DNA of 32,697 nt from Erythrobacter sp. SCN 62-14 (GTDB taxonomy: Bacteria; Pseudomonadota; Alphaproteobacteria; Sphingomonadales; Sphingomonadaceae): NCBI GenBank assembly GCA_001724215.1, contig MEDW01000042.1, positions 1-32,697 on the forward strand, written 5' to 3'. Below, piece by piece: positions 1-9,013 of this stretch. Each line of letters begins with the position of its first letter. The first letter of the stretch is position 1. The notes beneath the pieces are model-generated. The model was not told the origin of the DNA. It saw only the letters and a program-made list of their open reading frames with translations, and did not search any database. A program made the translations under genes and the position numbers.

Positions 1-120
1 CTCCTCGCCAAGGCTGGCGAGGCGATGCCCAAAGGATTCGCTCCCGCCCGCCTCGCTCGCTGCAAGCTTGGCGCCGGGGAGCCCAAGCAGCACAAACAAG
101 GTCATCGCCGCGCGCAGCAT
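1..120 (-). CDS. Exported protein, N-terminal fragment (runs off the left edge)
   Basis: The minus strand is open from an ATG at 120 down to base 1, giving 40 residues. They begin with a short basic start (MLRAAM), a hydrophobic stretch (TLFVLLGLPGAKLAA) and then a polar segment, which looks like a Sec signal peptide. A purine-rich site (AAGGCGGAG) lies directly upstream of the ATG. A second ATG at 105 is possible. Too little is present to name a family. The gene is divergent from the hydroxylase at 349, with about 230 bp between them. Confidence 0.5.
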   Translation of the reverse strand, partial: MLRAAMTLFVLLGLPGAKLAASEAGGSESFGHRLASLGEE

Positions 121-348
121 CTCCGCCTTCAACCCCTTGTGTTGGACTCGATCACGCCGCCGCTTTGCGCGCCGGGCCCTGAATGTTTGATGAGCGCAAG
201 GGCCAGGAGCGCTGCTGGGACCTGTCGGTGCGCGGCGCTTGCCTGCCTTGACCCGCCCAGTCTTGGCCTAAGGGGCAAGATGGCGTATTTTACCCGCCGG
301 ATCGCTTACCTAGAGGATGTCGGATTGCAATCTGACAGGGGACATCCG

Positions 349-1206
349 ATGAAACAGCGCCTCATTGATCTCCTGCCGCCTGCCACGCTTGCGGGGGTGG
401 TCGCCTTCTGGGGCTTTGCGCCGCAAAGCGTGGTGGACACCTGGTGGACGCTGCCGGTGATGGCGCTTGGCATCATGGCCTTTATCCAGTGTGCTGAACT
501 GGTGTTTGAACGCCATGCGGGCTGGCGCATCAACACCCGCGAACTGCTCACCGATATGTTCTATGTCGCCTTCGGCTTTGGCGTGATCGGCTGGCTGACC
601 GAGACGCTGGTTGAAAGCCCGCTCGGCCAGTTGAAAGAGGCGCTTGGCATTGCCACCCCTTGGCTCGCGACCTGGCCCTTTGTGGTGCAGGTTGCCTGTG
701 TGGTGCTGCTGATCGAATTCGGGCAATATTGGATGCACCGCTGGATGCACAACTGGACGCCGCTGTGGCTGACCCACGCGCCGCATCACCACATCACGCA
801 ACTCAATGCGATGAAGGGCGCGGTTGGCAATCCGATTGAGCTGTTCCTCATCAGCCTGAGCGTTGTCGCCCTGTTTGATTTCGACAAGGCGGCGCTGTTC
901 GCGGCCTTTAGTTCGATGGGGGTGATTTCCAGTTTTGCCCACGCCAATGTGCGCGCCAATCCGCCGATCTGGTATTCGTTTTTCCTCACCACCATCCGTC
1001 ACCACAGCCTGCACCATACGGCGCTGAGCTATGAAGATACGCGCTGCAACTATGGCAACAGCGTGATCCTGTTTGATCGGATCTTCGGCACTTACAAGGA
1101 CGGCGAATCCGAAGTGGTGGGGCAGGATGATCGCCGCCGCCTGTCGATCAAGGAACAGTGGCTGTTCCCGTTTCAGGGCTGGCTGGATAAACGCGCCAAA
1201 GGTTGA
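349..1206 (+). CDS. Sterol desaturase / fatty acid hydroxylase superfamily membrane protein
   Basis: The 285-residue protein is an integral membrane di-iron oxygenase of the fatty acid hydroxylase/sterol desaturase superfamily. It carries the expected histidine clusters: HRWMH (130-134), HAPHHH (143-148), an isolated His in FAHAN (198) and HHSLHH (218-223), which ligate the two irons in this family. Hydrophobic segments lie around 12-30, 36-52, 68-88, 110-128 and 162-195. The open frame extends upstream to base 25, but the ATG at 349 has a good ribosome site (AGGGGA) and begins the conserved part. Members hydroxylate lipids, sterols or carotenoids; the substrate cannot be told here. It ends three bases before the convergent phaZ stop. 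Confidence 0.85.
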   Translation: MKQRLIDLLPPATLAGVVAFWGFAPQSVVDTWWTLPVMALGIMAFIQCAELVFERHAGWRINTRELLTDMFYVAFGFGVIGWLTETLVESPLGQLKEALGIATPWLATWPFVVQVACVVLLIEFGQYWMHRWMHNWTPLWLTHAPHHHITQLNAMKGAVGNPIELFLISLSVVALFDFDKAALFAAFSSMGVISSFAHANVRANPPIWYSFFLTTIRHHSLHHTALSYEDTRCNYGNSVILFDRIFGTYKDGESEVVGQDDRRRLSIKEQWLFPFQGWLDKRAKG

Positions 1207-1209
1207 TCG

Positions 1210-2448
1210 TCAGCCCGGATGGGCGGCGATCCATTCTTCCACCACCGGGGCGACCTTGGTGCGCCAGCGACTGCCGTTAAAGATGCCGTAGTGCCCTGCG
1301 CCTTCGGCCATGTAATAGCGCTTGTGGCTGTCTGCGAGGTTCGGCGTCAGTTTGAGCGCGGCGCGGGTCTGGCCGAGGCCTGAGATGTCATCGCGCTCGC
1401 CTTCGACTGCGAGCAGCGCGGTGTCGGTGATCTGGGTGATGTCGACGAGTTCACCCTTGTGGCGAAACTCGCCCTTGGGGATGGAGTGTTTCTGGAACAC
1501 TTCCTCGACTGTCTGGAGGTAAAACTCAGCCGTCATGTCGCACACGCTGCGATATTCGTCGTAGAAGGTCTTGGTCGCCTGCGCGCTGGCTTCATCGCCA
1601 ATCGTGAGATGCTTGAACATCTCGTAATGGCTCATCATGTGGTTTGAAAGGTTCATGCTCATGAAGGCGGAAAGCTGCATGAACCCCGGATAGACCCGGC
1701 GTCCGGCCCCCCGGTATTTCAGGGGCACAGTCGCGATCACCGACTGACGGAACCATTCGATCGGGCGCTGCATCGCCATGTTGTTGACAACTGTGGGACA
1801 TTCGCGGGTGTCAATCGGCCCGCCCATCATCGTGAGCGTTAAGGGCGTAGCAGGCGATTTGTGCAGGTTCATCAGCGCGGTGGCGGCAAAGGCCGGAACG
1901 CTCGGTTGGCACACCGCCATCATGTGGATGCGTTTGCCGCCATTGGCCTCGGTGAGAAATTCGGCAAATTCGATGAGGTAATCGATGTAGTCATCCAGAT
2001 CGAACTTGCCCGCGCTTATTGGCACATCGCGGGCATCGGCCCAGTCGGTGATATAGACCTCGCAGAATTCAAGCATCCGTTCGACGGTGCCGCGCAAAAG
2101 CGTCGCGTAATGCCCGCTCATCGGCGCGACGATCAGCAGCTTGGGCCGATCATGCGAGACGCCTTCGACGCGAAAGCGCAGCAGATCACCGAACGGGCGT
2201 TCCAGCACCGTGGATTCGACCACCGGGTGCGAGGCGCCAGCAATCTCGACATCGGTGATGCCGAATGCAGGCTTGCCATAATGAGCAGTCGCGTGGGCGA
2301 AGACATCCAGCGCGCTGGCCATCATCGGACCCATTCCGAAATAATCCAATGACTTGGCGGGGCCTGCAAGCACATTGGCGCCCATCGACGCGAACGCGCT
2401 GGCGCTCGACATCCAGGTGCGCTGGAGTTCATAGGCGTGGTAGAGCAT
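1210..2448 (-). CDS. phaZ: Intracellular poly(3-hydroxybutyrate) depolymerase PhaZ
   Basis: This 412-residue protein matches the intracellular PHB depolymerase family in length and sequence style. It mobilises stored polyhydroxybutyrate granules in the cytoplasm by thiolytic or hydrolytic cleavage. The N-terminus MLYHAYELQ is typical of the family. The catalytic cysteine is in VCQPS (Cys180), matching Cys183 of the Ralstonia enzyme. An aspartate in GERDD (353/354) and a histidine in GAGHYG (386) complete the expected triad. The start at 2448 has an AGGGGG site upstream; the open frame continues ten codons further but without a better site. No synthase or phasin gene is in the window. It is divergent from the ABC exporter, and a perfect inverted repeat at 2531-2545 lies in the shared upstream region. 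Confidence 0.93.
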   Translation of the reverse strand: MLYHAYELQRTWMSSASAFASMGANVLAGPAKSLDYFGMGPMMASALDVFAHATAHYGKPAFGITDVEIAGASHPVVESTVLERPFGDLLRFRVEGVSHDRPKLLIVAPMSGHYATLLRGTVERMLEFCEVYITDWADARDVPISAGKFDLDDYIDYLIEFAEFLTEANGGKRIHMMAVCQPSVPAFAATALMNLHKSPATPLTLTMMGGPIDTRECPTVVNNMAMQRPIEWFRQSVIATVPLKYRGAGRRVYPGFMQLSAFMSMNLSNHMMSHYEMFKHLTIGDEASAQATKTFYDEYRSVCDMTAEFYLQTVEEVFQKHSIPKGEFRHKGELVDITQITDTALLAVEGERDDISGLGQTRAALKLTPNLADSHKRYYMAEGAGHYGIFNGSRWRTKVAPVVEEWIAAHPG

Positions 2449-2530
2449 GTGCGGCCCCCTTGCTTGGTTTGCGAACAATTGCGCCTCTCAAAAGGGCGCT
2501 TGAAGCAATCAAATGGGCCTGTTTGCCCGA

Positions 2531-2545
2531 TTGTGCAACGCACAA
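2531..2545. promoter_or_regulatory. Candidate operator upstream of phaZ (possible PhaR site)
   Basis: A perfect inverted repeat, TTGTGC-AAC-GCACAA, lies 83 bp upstream of the phaZ start in the divergent gap. Its core is TGC-N3-GCA, which resembles the CTGC-N3-GCAG sites reported for the polyhydroxyalkanoate regulator PhaR in Rhodobacter. The assignment is by resemblance only; the repressor gene is not in the window, and the site might instead serve the ABC exporter at 2630. Confidence 0.35.
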
Positions 2546-2629
2546 ATTGTTTGAGCTGCGCTCACGGCGCAAGGCATTTGCGCTTTTTGCGCGTGAAATT
2601 GTCGGCTTGAGCGCCTAGATGGGGGCGTA

Positions 2630-4477
2630 ATGAGCGGCGATATCAGCGATACCGGCGTGGCTGCGGCTGCGCTCCCCGATACAGCACAACAGCGCGCGGA
2701 CGAGGCACCGGCCCCGCCGCGCTCGCGCAGCCTTGCGCCCTTGCGCATGGTGTTTGGCACAGCGGCGCAATATCCCCAGCAAATCGGCCTTGCGTTGCTG
2801 GCGCTGGTGATCACGGCGGCGGCCACGCTGGCGATCCCGTGGCGCTTCAAGGTGATCATCGACGAAGCTTTCGGCGGCACCGCAACGCCCGAAGATATTG
2901 GCCATGCGTTTCAATATCTGCTGATGATCGTGGTGATCCTCGGCATTGGCACGGCGATGCGGTTTTACTTCGTGAGCTGGCTGGGAGAGCGCGTGGTCGC
3001 TGATATCCGCCTGAAAGTGCAGCGCAATCTCTTGCGGCTGTCGCCCGGTTTCTATGAGGAAAACAGCCCCAAGGAAATCTCCAGCCGGATGACGAGTGAT
3101 ACCGCCATCATCGAAACCGTGGTGGGAACGACAGTTTCGGTTGCTTTGCGCAACACGCTGACCGGGATCGGCGGCACGCTCCTGCTGCTTTATCTTGCGC
3201 CGGGGCTTACCATCGGGTTGCTGCTGGGCATTCCGCTGGTGGTTGTGCCGATCGTGTTTTTCGGACGCAAGATTCGCGCTGTCTCGCGCATCAGTCAGGA
3301 TCGCATCGCCGACGTTGGTGCCTATATCACCGAAGTGCTCTCGGCGATGAAAATCGTGCAAAGCTTTGGCCAAGAGGCCCGCGAGGGCGAGCGCTTTGCC
3401 AAGGTCGTTGAGGGCACGTTTGAAACCGCCCGGCGGCGCATCGCGCTGCGCGCCGCGATGACCTCGATTGTCATTCTGCTGGTGTTCGGCGGGATAACGA
3501 TGGTGATGTGGCGCGGTGCTTTGGCCGTTGCAGAAGGCGCCATAAGCGGCGGCACGATTGCGGCTTTTGTCATCACCGGCGGGCTGGTGGCGGGCGCTTT
3601 TGGCGCGCTCACCGAAGTTTACGGCGATCTGTTGCGCGGCGCGGGCGCGGCGAGCCGTCTCGCTGAATTGCTGGAGGCCAAGCCCGCAATTGCTCCGCCT
3701 CAGCGGCCCGAAAAGCTCCCCACCCCGCCGCGCGGCAGCCTGTCGTTCCGCAACGTCACTTTCCGCTATCCCGCGCGGCCCGATGTGCCAGCGCTCAAAG
3801 AGTTCACCCTCGAAATCGAGCCGGGCGAGACGATTGCGATTGTCGGGCCTTCGGGCGCGGGCAAATCCACCATCTTCCAGCTGGTCGAGCGGTTCTATGA
3901 TCCACAGGTCGGCACGATCCGGATCGACGGCGTGCCGCTCACCAAGGCGGATCCTGCTGATGTGCGGGATCGAATCGCGCTTGTCCCACAGGACGGGGTG
4001 CTGTTCAGCGCCAATGCCCGCGACAATTTGCGCTATGGCAAGTGGGACGCGAGCGACGAGGACATCTGGCAGGCGGCACGCGCTGCCAATGCCGAGAATT
4101 TTCTGAAACGCCTGCCGCAGGGTCTCGACACCTATCTGGGCGAAGGCGGCACGCAATTGTCCGGCGGCCAGCAGCAACGCGTGGCGATTGCCCGGGCGCT
4201 TTTGCGCGATGCGCCGATCCTGTTGCTCGACGAAGCCACCAGCGCGCTTGATGCCGAAAGCGAGCAATTGGTGCAACAAGCGCTGGAAAGCCTGATGCAG
4301 GGCCGCACCACTCTGGTGATTGCGCACCGCCTTGCGACCATCCGGGCGGCTGACCGGATCATCGTGATGGACGAAGGCCGCATCGTCGAACAAGGCACGC
4401 ACGAGGCTCTCACCAAGGCAGGGGGCCTCTACGCGCGGCTTGCCAAGCTGCAATTCACCGCCGAGGCGGCGGCTTGA
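2630..4477 (+). CDS. ABC exporter, fused permease and ATPase (MsbA/multidrug type)
   Basis: This 615-residue half-transporter joins a six-helix type IV exporter domain (about 45-330) to an ATPase domain (about 365-610). The ATPase shows Walker A GPSGAGKST (406-414, Lys412), signature LSGGQ (510-514), Walker B LLLDE (Asp534, catalytic Glu535) and the H-loop in IAHRLAT. It would act as a homodimer in the inner membrane, exporting a lipid, drug or peptide; the substrate is not evident. The ATG at 2630 follows a GGGGGCG site. It stands alone, divergent from phaZ and 123 bp ahead of the M13 peptidase. The first 40 residues are rich in Ala and Pro and probably cytoplasmic. Confidence 0.92.
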   Translation: MSGDISDTGVAAAALPDTAQQRADEAPAPPRSRSLAPLRMVFGTAAQYPQQIGLALLALVITAAATLAIPWRFKVIIDEAFGGTATPEDIGHAFQYLLMIVVILGIGTAMRFYFVSWLGERVVADIRLKVQRNLLRLSPGFYEENSPKEISSRMTSDTAIIETVVGTTVSVALRNTLTGIGGTLLLLYLAPGLTIGLLLGIPLVVVPIVFFGRKIRAVSRISQDRIADVGAYITEVLSAMKIVQSFGQEAREGERFAKVVEGTFETARRRIALRAAMTSIVILLVFGGITMVMWRGALAVAEGAISGGTIAAFVITGGLVAGAFGALTEVYGDLLRGAGAASRLAELLEAKPAIAPPQRPEKLPTPPRGSLSFRNVTFRYPARPDVPALKEFTLEIEPGETIAIVGPSGAGKSTIFQLVERFYDPQVGTIRIDGVPLTKADPADVRDRIALVPQDGVLFSANARDNLRYGKWDASDEDIWQAARAANAENFLKRLPQGLDTYLGEGGTQLSGGQQQRVAIARALLRDAPILLLDEATSALDAESEQLVQQALESLMQGRTTLVIAHRLATIRAADRIIVMDEGRIVEQGTHEALTKAGGLYARLAKLQFTAEAAA

Positions 4478-4600
4478 ACGGCGCGATTTTCGACCAATTG
4501 CCCAAACTATCTGACCAGCCGTGCGCCGTACGTGGCCGCGCTCATGTATGCGCTCACGTCATTATTGCCTCTACATCTCTCACTTCGGAGAACGTCCGCC

Positions 4601-6802
4601 ATGATCCGCACTTTTGCCAAATATAGTGTCAGCCTTGCCGCTTTGGCGCTTGCTGTGCCCGCTTTCGCCCAAGCCCATGACACCGATGATGGGGCACATG
4701 AAGATCCCGGTGAGGTGCACTTTTTCCTCGCCGATGGCGACACCGCTGCGCCGGATGCGGCTGTGCCCACCCCAACCATGAGCTTTGGCAGCTGGGGTGT
4801 TGATCCCAAGCTGCTATCGGCCACAGTGCACCCCGGCGATGACTTCTTCGCTTACGTCAATCAGCCGTGGCTCGATGCCAACCCGCTTCCGCCCGAATTC
4901 AGCCGGTTTGGTGCGTTCACCTTGCTCGCCGAAAAGAGCACCAGCGATGTAAAGGCGCTGCTTGATGAGCTTGTGGCCAAGCCCGCTGACGCTTTGAGCC
5001 ATGACGAACGCCGGATTGTCGATGCTTACAAGGCCTATCTCGACACCGACGCCATTGAAGCGGCAGGCCTTGCGCCGATCAATCCCTATCTCACCCGCAT
5101 CCGGGCTGCGACCACGCTGGAACAACTGGCTGACCTATGGGCAGAGCCGGGCATTCCCAGCCCGATCAGCGGCGGGGTGAGCGTGGATGCCAAGCAACCC
5201 GATCGCTACATTGCCTATCTCAGCTTTGGCGGCCTCGGCCTGCCTGACCGCGCCTATTATCTCGACGAAACCGAGAAGGGCCGCGACATTCAGGCGAAAT
5301 ACAAGGAATACCTCACCTTCCTGTTCGCCAAGGCAGGCTATCAAGACCCTGCGGCGACGACCGAAGCGGTCTATGCGCTCGAAGATCGCATCGCGCGCAC
5401 CATTTCGTGGGATCGCACCATTAGCCGCAACCGCGATCTCACTTACAATCTGCTCACCGCCGAGGATGTGGCGGCGCTTCCCGGCAGCGCTGCGCTCCTG
5501 ACGATGATTGCTGCAACCGGCCTCGACAAGAGCCCGGGTTTTGTGGTGAGCACCATCCCCCCGTCCGATGAACGCGCCAGGGAATTGGGGCTCGACGAAG
5601 CCACCCTAGCCAAGATCGGGAGCGGCCTGCCCGGCATGTTGAAACTGCTGGAGGAGACCCCGGTTGCAACCTTGCAGGCGTGGATGACCAAGCAGTTCCT
5701 TAACAGCAACGCGGCGATCCTGCCGGCGCGTTTTGACGAGGCAAGCTTCGCTTTTTACGGCAAGGTCTTGAGCGGTGCGGTCGAACAGCGCCCCCGCTGG
5801 AAGCGCGCGGTGGCCGCCACCGAAGGGATGCTGGGCGAACGGCTCGGCGCGCTTTATGTCGAGCGCTATTTCCCGCCCGAAAGCAAGGCGGCGATGGATG
5901 ACCTGGTGGCGAACCTGCGCCTTGCGCTGGCCGAATCCATCGACGAAATCGACTGGATGAGCGAAGACACCAAGGTCGAAGCGCGCGCCAAGCTCGCCAG
6001 TTTTGATCCCAAGATCGGCTATCGCGACAATCTGGAAACCTATCAGGGCCTCGAGATTGCTCCCGGCGATCCGCTGGCCAATCGCATGGCGGCTGCGAAA
6101 TGGGGCATGGCCGACAATATCGCCAAGCTGGGCAAGCCGATTGACCGCACCGAATGGTTCATGCTGCCCCAGACAGTGAATGCCTATTACAACCCCACCA
6201 AGAACGAGATCGTTTTCCCTGCAGGTATTCTGCAACAGCCGTTCTTTGGTCTGACTGCGGATATTGCCGTGAATTATGGCGGGATCGGCGGGGTGATCGG
6301 CCACGAAATCGGCCACGGCTTTGACGATCAGGGCTCCAAATCCGATGCCGAAGGACGCCTGCGCAATTGGTGGACCGACGAAGACCGCAAGGCCTTTGAC
6401 GAGCGCGGCGACGCCTTGGTGGAACAATACAATGCCTTCTGCCCGCTGGATGAGGGCAAGACCTGCGTCAATGGCCGCCTGACCTTGGGTGAGAACATCG
6501 GCGATCTGGGCGGGCTCAGCCTTGCCTACCGCGCTTACAAGATCGCAACCAAGGATAGGGACGTGCCGGTGATTGACGGCCTCACCGGCGATCAGCGTTT
6601 CTTCCTTGGCTGGGCGCAGGTGTGGCGTTCTACCCAGCGTGAGGCCAGCTACCGCACGCGGCTGCGCACCGATACGCACAGCCCGGAAGAATATCGCGTG
6701 AACGGCGTCGTGCGCAATCTTGATGCGTGGTACGAAGCTTTCGGCATCACGCCCGATCATGCGCTTTATATCCCACCGGAAAAGCGCGTGCGCATCTGGT
6801 AA
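4601..6802 (+). CDS. Exported M13 family zinc metallopeptidase (neprilysin/PepO-like)
   Basis: The 733-residue protein is a full-length M13 endopeptidase that would cleave peptides in the periplasm. A signal peptide covers residues 1-25 (MIRTFAK, hydrophobic core, AFAQA cleavage site). The zinc site is HEIGH (568-572) with the third ligand Glu631 in GENIGDLGG, both standard for M13. The substrate-binding NAYYNP segment lies just before. The family's usual C-terminal tryptophan is present (ends VRIW). The start at 4601 is chosen because GGAG sits about 10 bases upstream and it begins a clean signal peptide; the frame is open to 4532. A strong intrinsic terminator follows the stop by 8 bases, so it is probably a single-gene transcript. 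Confidence 0.93.
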   Translation: MIRTFAKYSVSLAALALAVPAFAQAHDTDDGAHEDPGEVHFFLADGDTAAPDAAVPTPTMSFGSWGVDPKLLSATVHPGDDFFAYVNQPWLDANPLPPEFSRFGAFTLLAEKSTSDVKALLDELVAKPADALSHDERRIVDAYKAYLDTDAIEAAGLAPINPYLTRIRAATTLEQLADLWAEPGIPSPISGGVSVDAKQPDRYIAYLSFGGLGLPDRAYYLDETEKGRDIQAKYKEYLTFLFAKAGYQDPAATTEAVYALEDRIARTISWDRTISRNRDLTYNLLTAEDVAALPGSAALLTMIAATGLDKSPGFVVSTIPPSDERARELGLDEATLAKIGSGLPGMLKLLEETPVATLQAWMTKQFLNSNAAILPARFDEASFAFYGKVLSGAVEQRPRWKRAVAATEGMLGERLGALYVERYFPPESKAAMDDLVANLRLALAESIDEIDWMSEDTKVEARAKLASFDPKIGYRDNLETYQGLEIAPGDPLANRMAAAKWGMADNIAKLGKPIDRTEWFMLPQTVNAYYNPTKNEIVFPAGILQQPFFGLTADIAVNYGGIGGVIGHEIGHGFDDQGSKSDAEGRLRNWWTDEDRKAFDERGDALVEQYNAFCPLDEGKTCVNGRLTLGENIGDLGGLSLAYRAYKIATKDRDVPVIDGLTGDQRFFLGWAQVWRSTQREASYRTRLRTDTHSPEEYRVNGVVRNLDAWYEAFGITPDHALYIPPEKRVRIW

Positions 6803-6810
6803 GCCGTTCC

Positions 6811-6848
6811 AAGGCCCGCTCCTTGTCCCGGAGCGGGCCTTTTGGTTT
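6811..6848 (+). terminator. Rho-independent terminator after the M13 peptidase
   Basis: A perfect 12-bp stem (AAGGCCCGCTCC at 6811-6822 with its complement at 6830-6841) with a 7-base loop is followed by TTTGGTTT. It lies 8 bases after the peptidase stop codon and separates it from uppP. Confidence 0.88.
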
Positions 6849-6883
6849 GACAGCGCCGCCAGCCTCGGCAAGACGGCCTGCCC

Positions 6884-7696
6884 ATGGGCGAAATCATCAC
6901 AGCCATTCTGCTCGGTATCCTTGAAGGTCTGACCGAGTTTCTTCCCGTGTCATCGACCGGCCACCTCATCATGGCGACCGAATTGTTCGGCTATGATGCG
7001 GCGCAGTGGGCACAGTTCAATGTGGTGATCCAATTGGGCGCAATTCTGGCTGTGGTGGTGGTCTATTTCCGCACCCTGTGGGACATGGGCATGGGCTTTT
7101 TGCGGCTTGATCCGGTGGCAGTGCGGTTTGTGCGCAATCTGCTGATCGGGTTTATGCCGGCGGCCATCATCGGCCTGATGGTGAAAGACAAGATTGCCGT
7201 GCTGCTCGAAACGCCAATGGTGGTGGGTTGGGCCTGGCTGATCGGCGGGATTGCGATGCTGGGGCTTGAACGCACCGTGCGGCCCGGCGCGGACAGCGGC
7301 GTTGCCGATATCCCCTTGAAGAAAGTGATCGGCATCGGCTTTGTCCAATGCCTGGCCATGATCCCGGGCACGAGCCGTTCGGGCGCGACCATTCTCGGCG
7401 CGCTTGCCATGGGCGTGGGGCGCAAGACGGCCGCTGAGTTCAGTTTTTTCCTTGCCATTCCCACCATGATCGGGGCCGCCACGGTCAAGATCCTGTCCGA
7501 ACCCGAAGGGCTGATGTCGGGCGCTGCGTTGATCGGGTGGACGGAAATCGCAATCGGCACGCTGGCCGCTTTCCTCACCGCGCTGGTGGTGATCCGCCTG
7601 TTTGTGACTTTTGTCTCGCGCTTCGGCTTCGGGCCCTTTGCCTGGTACCGGATCGCGATCGGCTGCGCAGCGATTGCCTGGCTGACATTGCGTTAG
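6884..7696 (+). CDS. uppP: Undecaprenyl-diphosphate phosphatase UppP (BacA)
   Basis: This 270-residue polytopic inner membrane enzyme dephosphorylates undecaprenyl diphosphate, recycling the lipid carrier for peptidoglycan and other envelope glycans. Overproduction of this family gives bacitracin resistance. The two family signatures are intact: EGLTEFLPVSSTGH (Glu14, Glu18, His27) and PGTSRSGAT (161-169, with the key Arg165). Seven or eight hydrophobic segments are visible, as usual. Length matches the family. The ATG at 6884 begins the conserved MGEII start, although the ribosome site is weak. It follows the M13 terminator, so it needs its own promoter. TTGACA at 6847-6852 could be a -35 box, but I see no convincing -10. 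Confidence 0.95.
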   Translation: MGEIITAILLGILEGLTEFLPVSSTGHLIMATELFGYDAAQWAQFNVVIQLGAILAVVVVYFRTLWDMGMGFLRLDPVAVRFVRNLLIGFMPAAIIGLMVKDKIAVLLETPMVVGWAWLIGGIAMLGLERTVRPGADSGVADIPLKKVIGIGFVQCLAMIPGTSRSGATILGALAMGVGRKTAAEFSFFLAIPTMIGAATVKILSEPEGLMSGAALIGWTEIAIGTLAAFLTALVVIRLFVTFVSRFGFGPFAWYRIAIGCAAIAWLTLR

Positions 7697-7782
7697 ACGC
7701 ACACCCTTGCGGAACCAGCGCAGGCTTTGGGGGTTAGACAGCCGTACAGAAGCAATCAGGCTGCAAAGGAATTGATCGGGAA

Positions 7783-8052
7783 ATGGCGCTGTTGGTGTTG
7801 ATTGTGTTGGGGGCAACTGTGGGCTGGCTGGCCTCAATCCTCGCGCGGACGGAAGCGCCCGGTCAGATCCTGCGGCAGATGGCAACGGGCGTGGCGGTGT
7901 CGCTGCTCGCGGGCCTCCTGCTCAATGATGGCACCATGCTGGGCAGCTTGTCCTTTGTGGCCCTGGGCGCAGCCGTGGCGGCCAGCATCGCTGCGCTGGT
8001 GCTGTATCACGCGGTGTTCACGCGGCGCGCAAAGGCGGAAGTGGAAGCCTGA
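7783..8052 (+). CDS. Small membrane protein, GlsB/YeaQ-like
   Basis: An 89-residue protein with three hydrophobic segments (about 2-19, 31-47, 55-75) and a basic tail (FTRRAKAEVEA). The first segment, LGATVGWLASIL followed by a polar turn and a Gln/Arg-rich stretch, resembles the transglycosylase-associated (GlsB/YeaQ/YmgE) small membrane proteins, which often respond to stress. The glycine pattern of that family is only partly kept, so this is a tentative placement. The start at 7783 has GGGAA just upstream. It sits 86 bp after uppP and converges on phhA. Confidence 0.65.
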   Translation: MALLVLIVLGATVGWLASILARTEAPGQILRQMATGVAVSLLAGLLLNDGTMLGSLSFVALGAAVAASIAALVLYHAVFTRRAKAEVEA

Positions 8053-8095
8053 GGCAGCACTGGCTCCGGGTCTAAACCGGCTGAGCCCCGCTGCC
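8053..8095. terminator. Nested hairpin between convergent genes
   Basis: GGCAGC at 8053-8058 can pair with GCTGCC at 8090-8095, enclosing a second GGCTC/GAGCC pairing. It starts right after the stop of the small membrane protein and covers the last codons of phhA. No T-tract follows on either strand, so a terminator role is only plausible. Confidence 0.3.
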
Positions 8096-9013
8096 GCGTC
8101 CGCCGCGCAGGTGATATTCCTGTGTGCCCCGGTGCAGCACATTATCAACATCAATCACGGCAGAATTGGCATAGGTGAAGCCAGCGGGCAGGCTTTGATA
8201 AAGCCTGTCAAAATCGCGCTCCACCGTTTGCCGATAGAGATCGGCAAAGCTTTCGATCACGAAATAGGTCGGTTGCAGATCGCTGATGACGTAATCGGTG
8301 CGCATCACCCGATCGACATTGAGCATGATGCGATTGGGGCTTTGCGCTTCCACGGCAAAGCGCGCTTCGGCAGGGCCTGACAAGATGCCCGCACCATAGG
8401 CGCGCACATCGCCGGGGGCTTCCTCGATCAATCCGAACTCGACCGTGTACCAATAGAGCGCACCGAGCGCTTTCAGCCGGTTATACCGCATCGCCTTCCA
8501 CCCAGCGCGGCCATATTCCTGCATGTAATCGGCATAGACGGGATCGGTCAGCATCGGGACATGGCCGAACACATCGTGGAATACATCGGGCTCCTCGATA
8601 TAGTCGAATGTCTCGCGGGTGCGGATGAAATTGCCCGCTGGAAAGCGCCGATTGGCGAGGTGCCAGAAAAACACATGATCGGGGATCAGCATGGGGACAG
8701 GCACAACGCTCCACCCCGTTAGCGCGCCCAGTTCTTCAGAAAGGCGCGCAAATTCCGGCACACCGCCGCGCCCCAGATCAAGCCGCTCAAGCCCCGCCAT
8801 AAAGGCGCTGCACGCGCGGCCCGGCAAAACTTCCAGCTGGCGGGCAAACAGATCATCCCACACGGCGTGATCTTCCGCCGTGTAATCGGTCTGCGCCGGC
8901 TCCAGCCAATCGCTGCCGACATGGGCGGGCTTTGCCAAAGGCGCGGTGAAGACATCGGCTGCCATTTCGGGCAGGGTGGCGAAATCGAAAGGTGTGTCTG
9001 CAAGGGTAGCCAT
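8072..9013 (-). CDS. phhA: Phenylalanine 4-monooxygenase (phenylalanine hydroxylase)
   Basis: The 313-residue protein is a pterin-dependent aromatic amino acid hydroxylase converting phenylalanine to tyrosine with tetrahydrobiopterin and O2. The iron triad is seen as His146 and His151 in FHDVFGHVP and Glu192 in YTVEFGLIEE. Length and the absence of an N-terminal ACT domain fit the bacterial single-domain form. The frame is open far upstream, but the ATG at 9013 starts the first plausible N-terminus and is preceded by a good promoter whose predicted transcription start is only a few bases before the ATG. No ribosome site lies close to it. No pterin-recycling dehydratase is next to it. It is divergent from the polyphosphate kinase. 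Confidence 0.93.
   Translation of the reverse strand: MATLADTPFDFATLPEMAADVFTAPLAKPAHVGSDWLEPAQTDYTAEDHAVWDDLFARQLEVLPGRACSAFMAGLERLDLGRGGVPEFARLSEELGALTGWSVVPVPMLIPDHVFFWHLANRRFPAGNFIRTRETFDYIEEPDVFHDVFGHVPMLTDPVYADYMQEYGRAGWKAMRYNRLKALGALYWYTVEFGLIEEAPGDVRAYGAGILSGPAEARFAVEAQSPNRIMLNVDRVMRTDYVISDLQPTYFVIESFADLYRQTVERDFDRLYQSLPAGFTYANSAVIDVDNVLHRGTQEYHLRGGRGSGAQPV

Noticed and set aside
310-1017. 235-codon open frame antisense to the sterol desaturase-type gene
   Set aside because: No start site or motif; the plus strand holds all the family histidine clusters.
2615-4453. 612-codon open frame antisense to the ABC exporter
   Set aside because: It mirrors the exporter frame in GC-rich DNA, has no recognisable domain and lacks a start site of its own; the plus-strand gene is certain.
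5606-6871. 421-codon open frame antisense to the M13 peptidase
   Set aside because: It overlaps the whole catalytic domain of a clear metallopeptidase and also runs through its terminator.
6847-6875. TTGACA as a uppP promoter
   Set aside because: No acceptable -10 sequence lies at 16-18 bases downstream.
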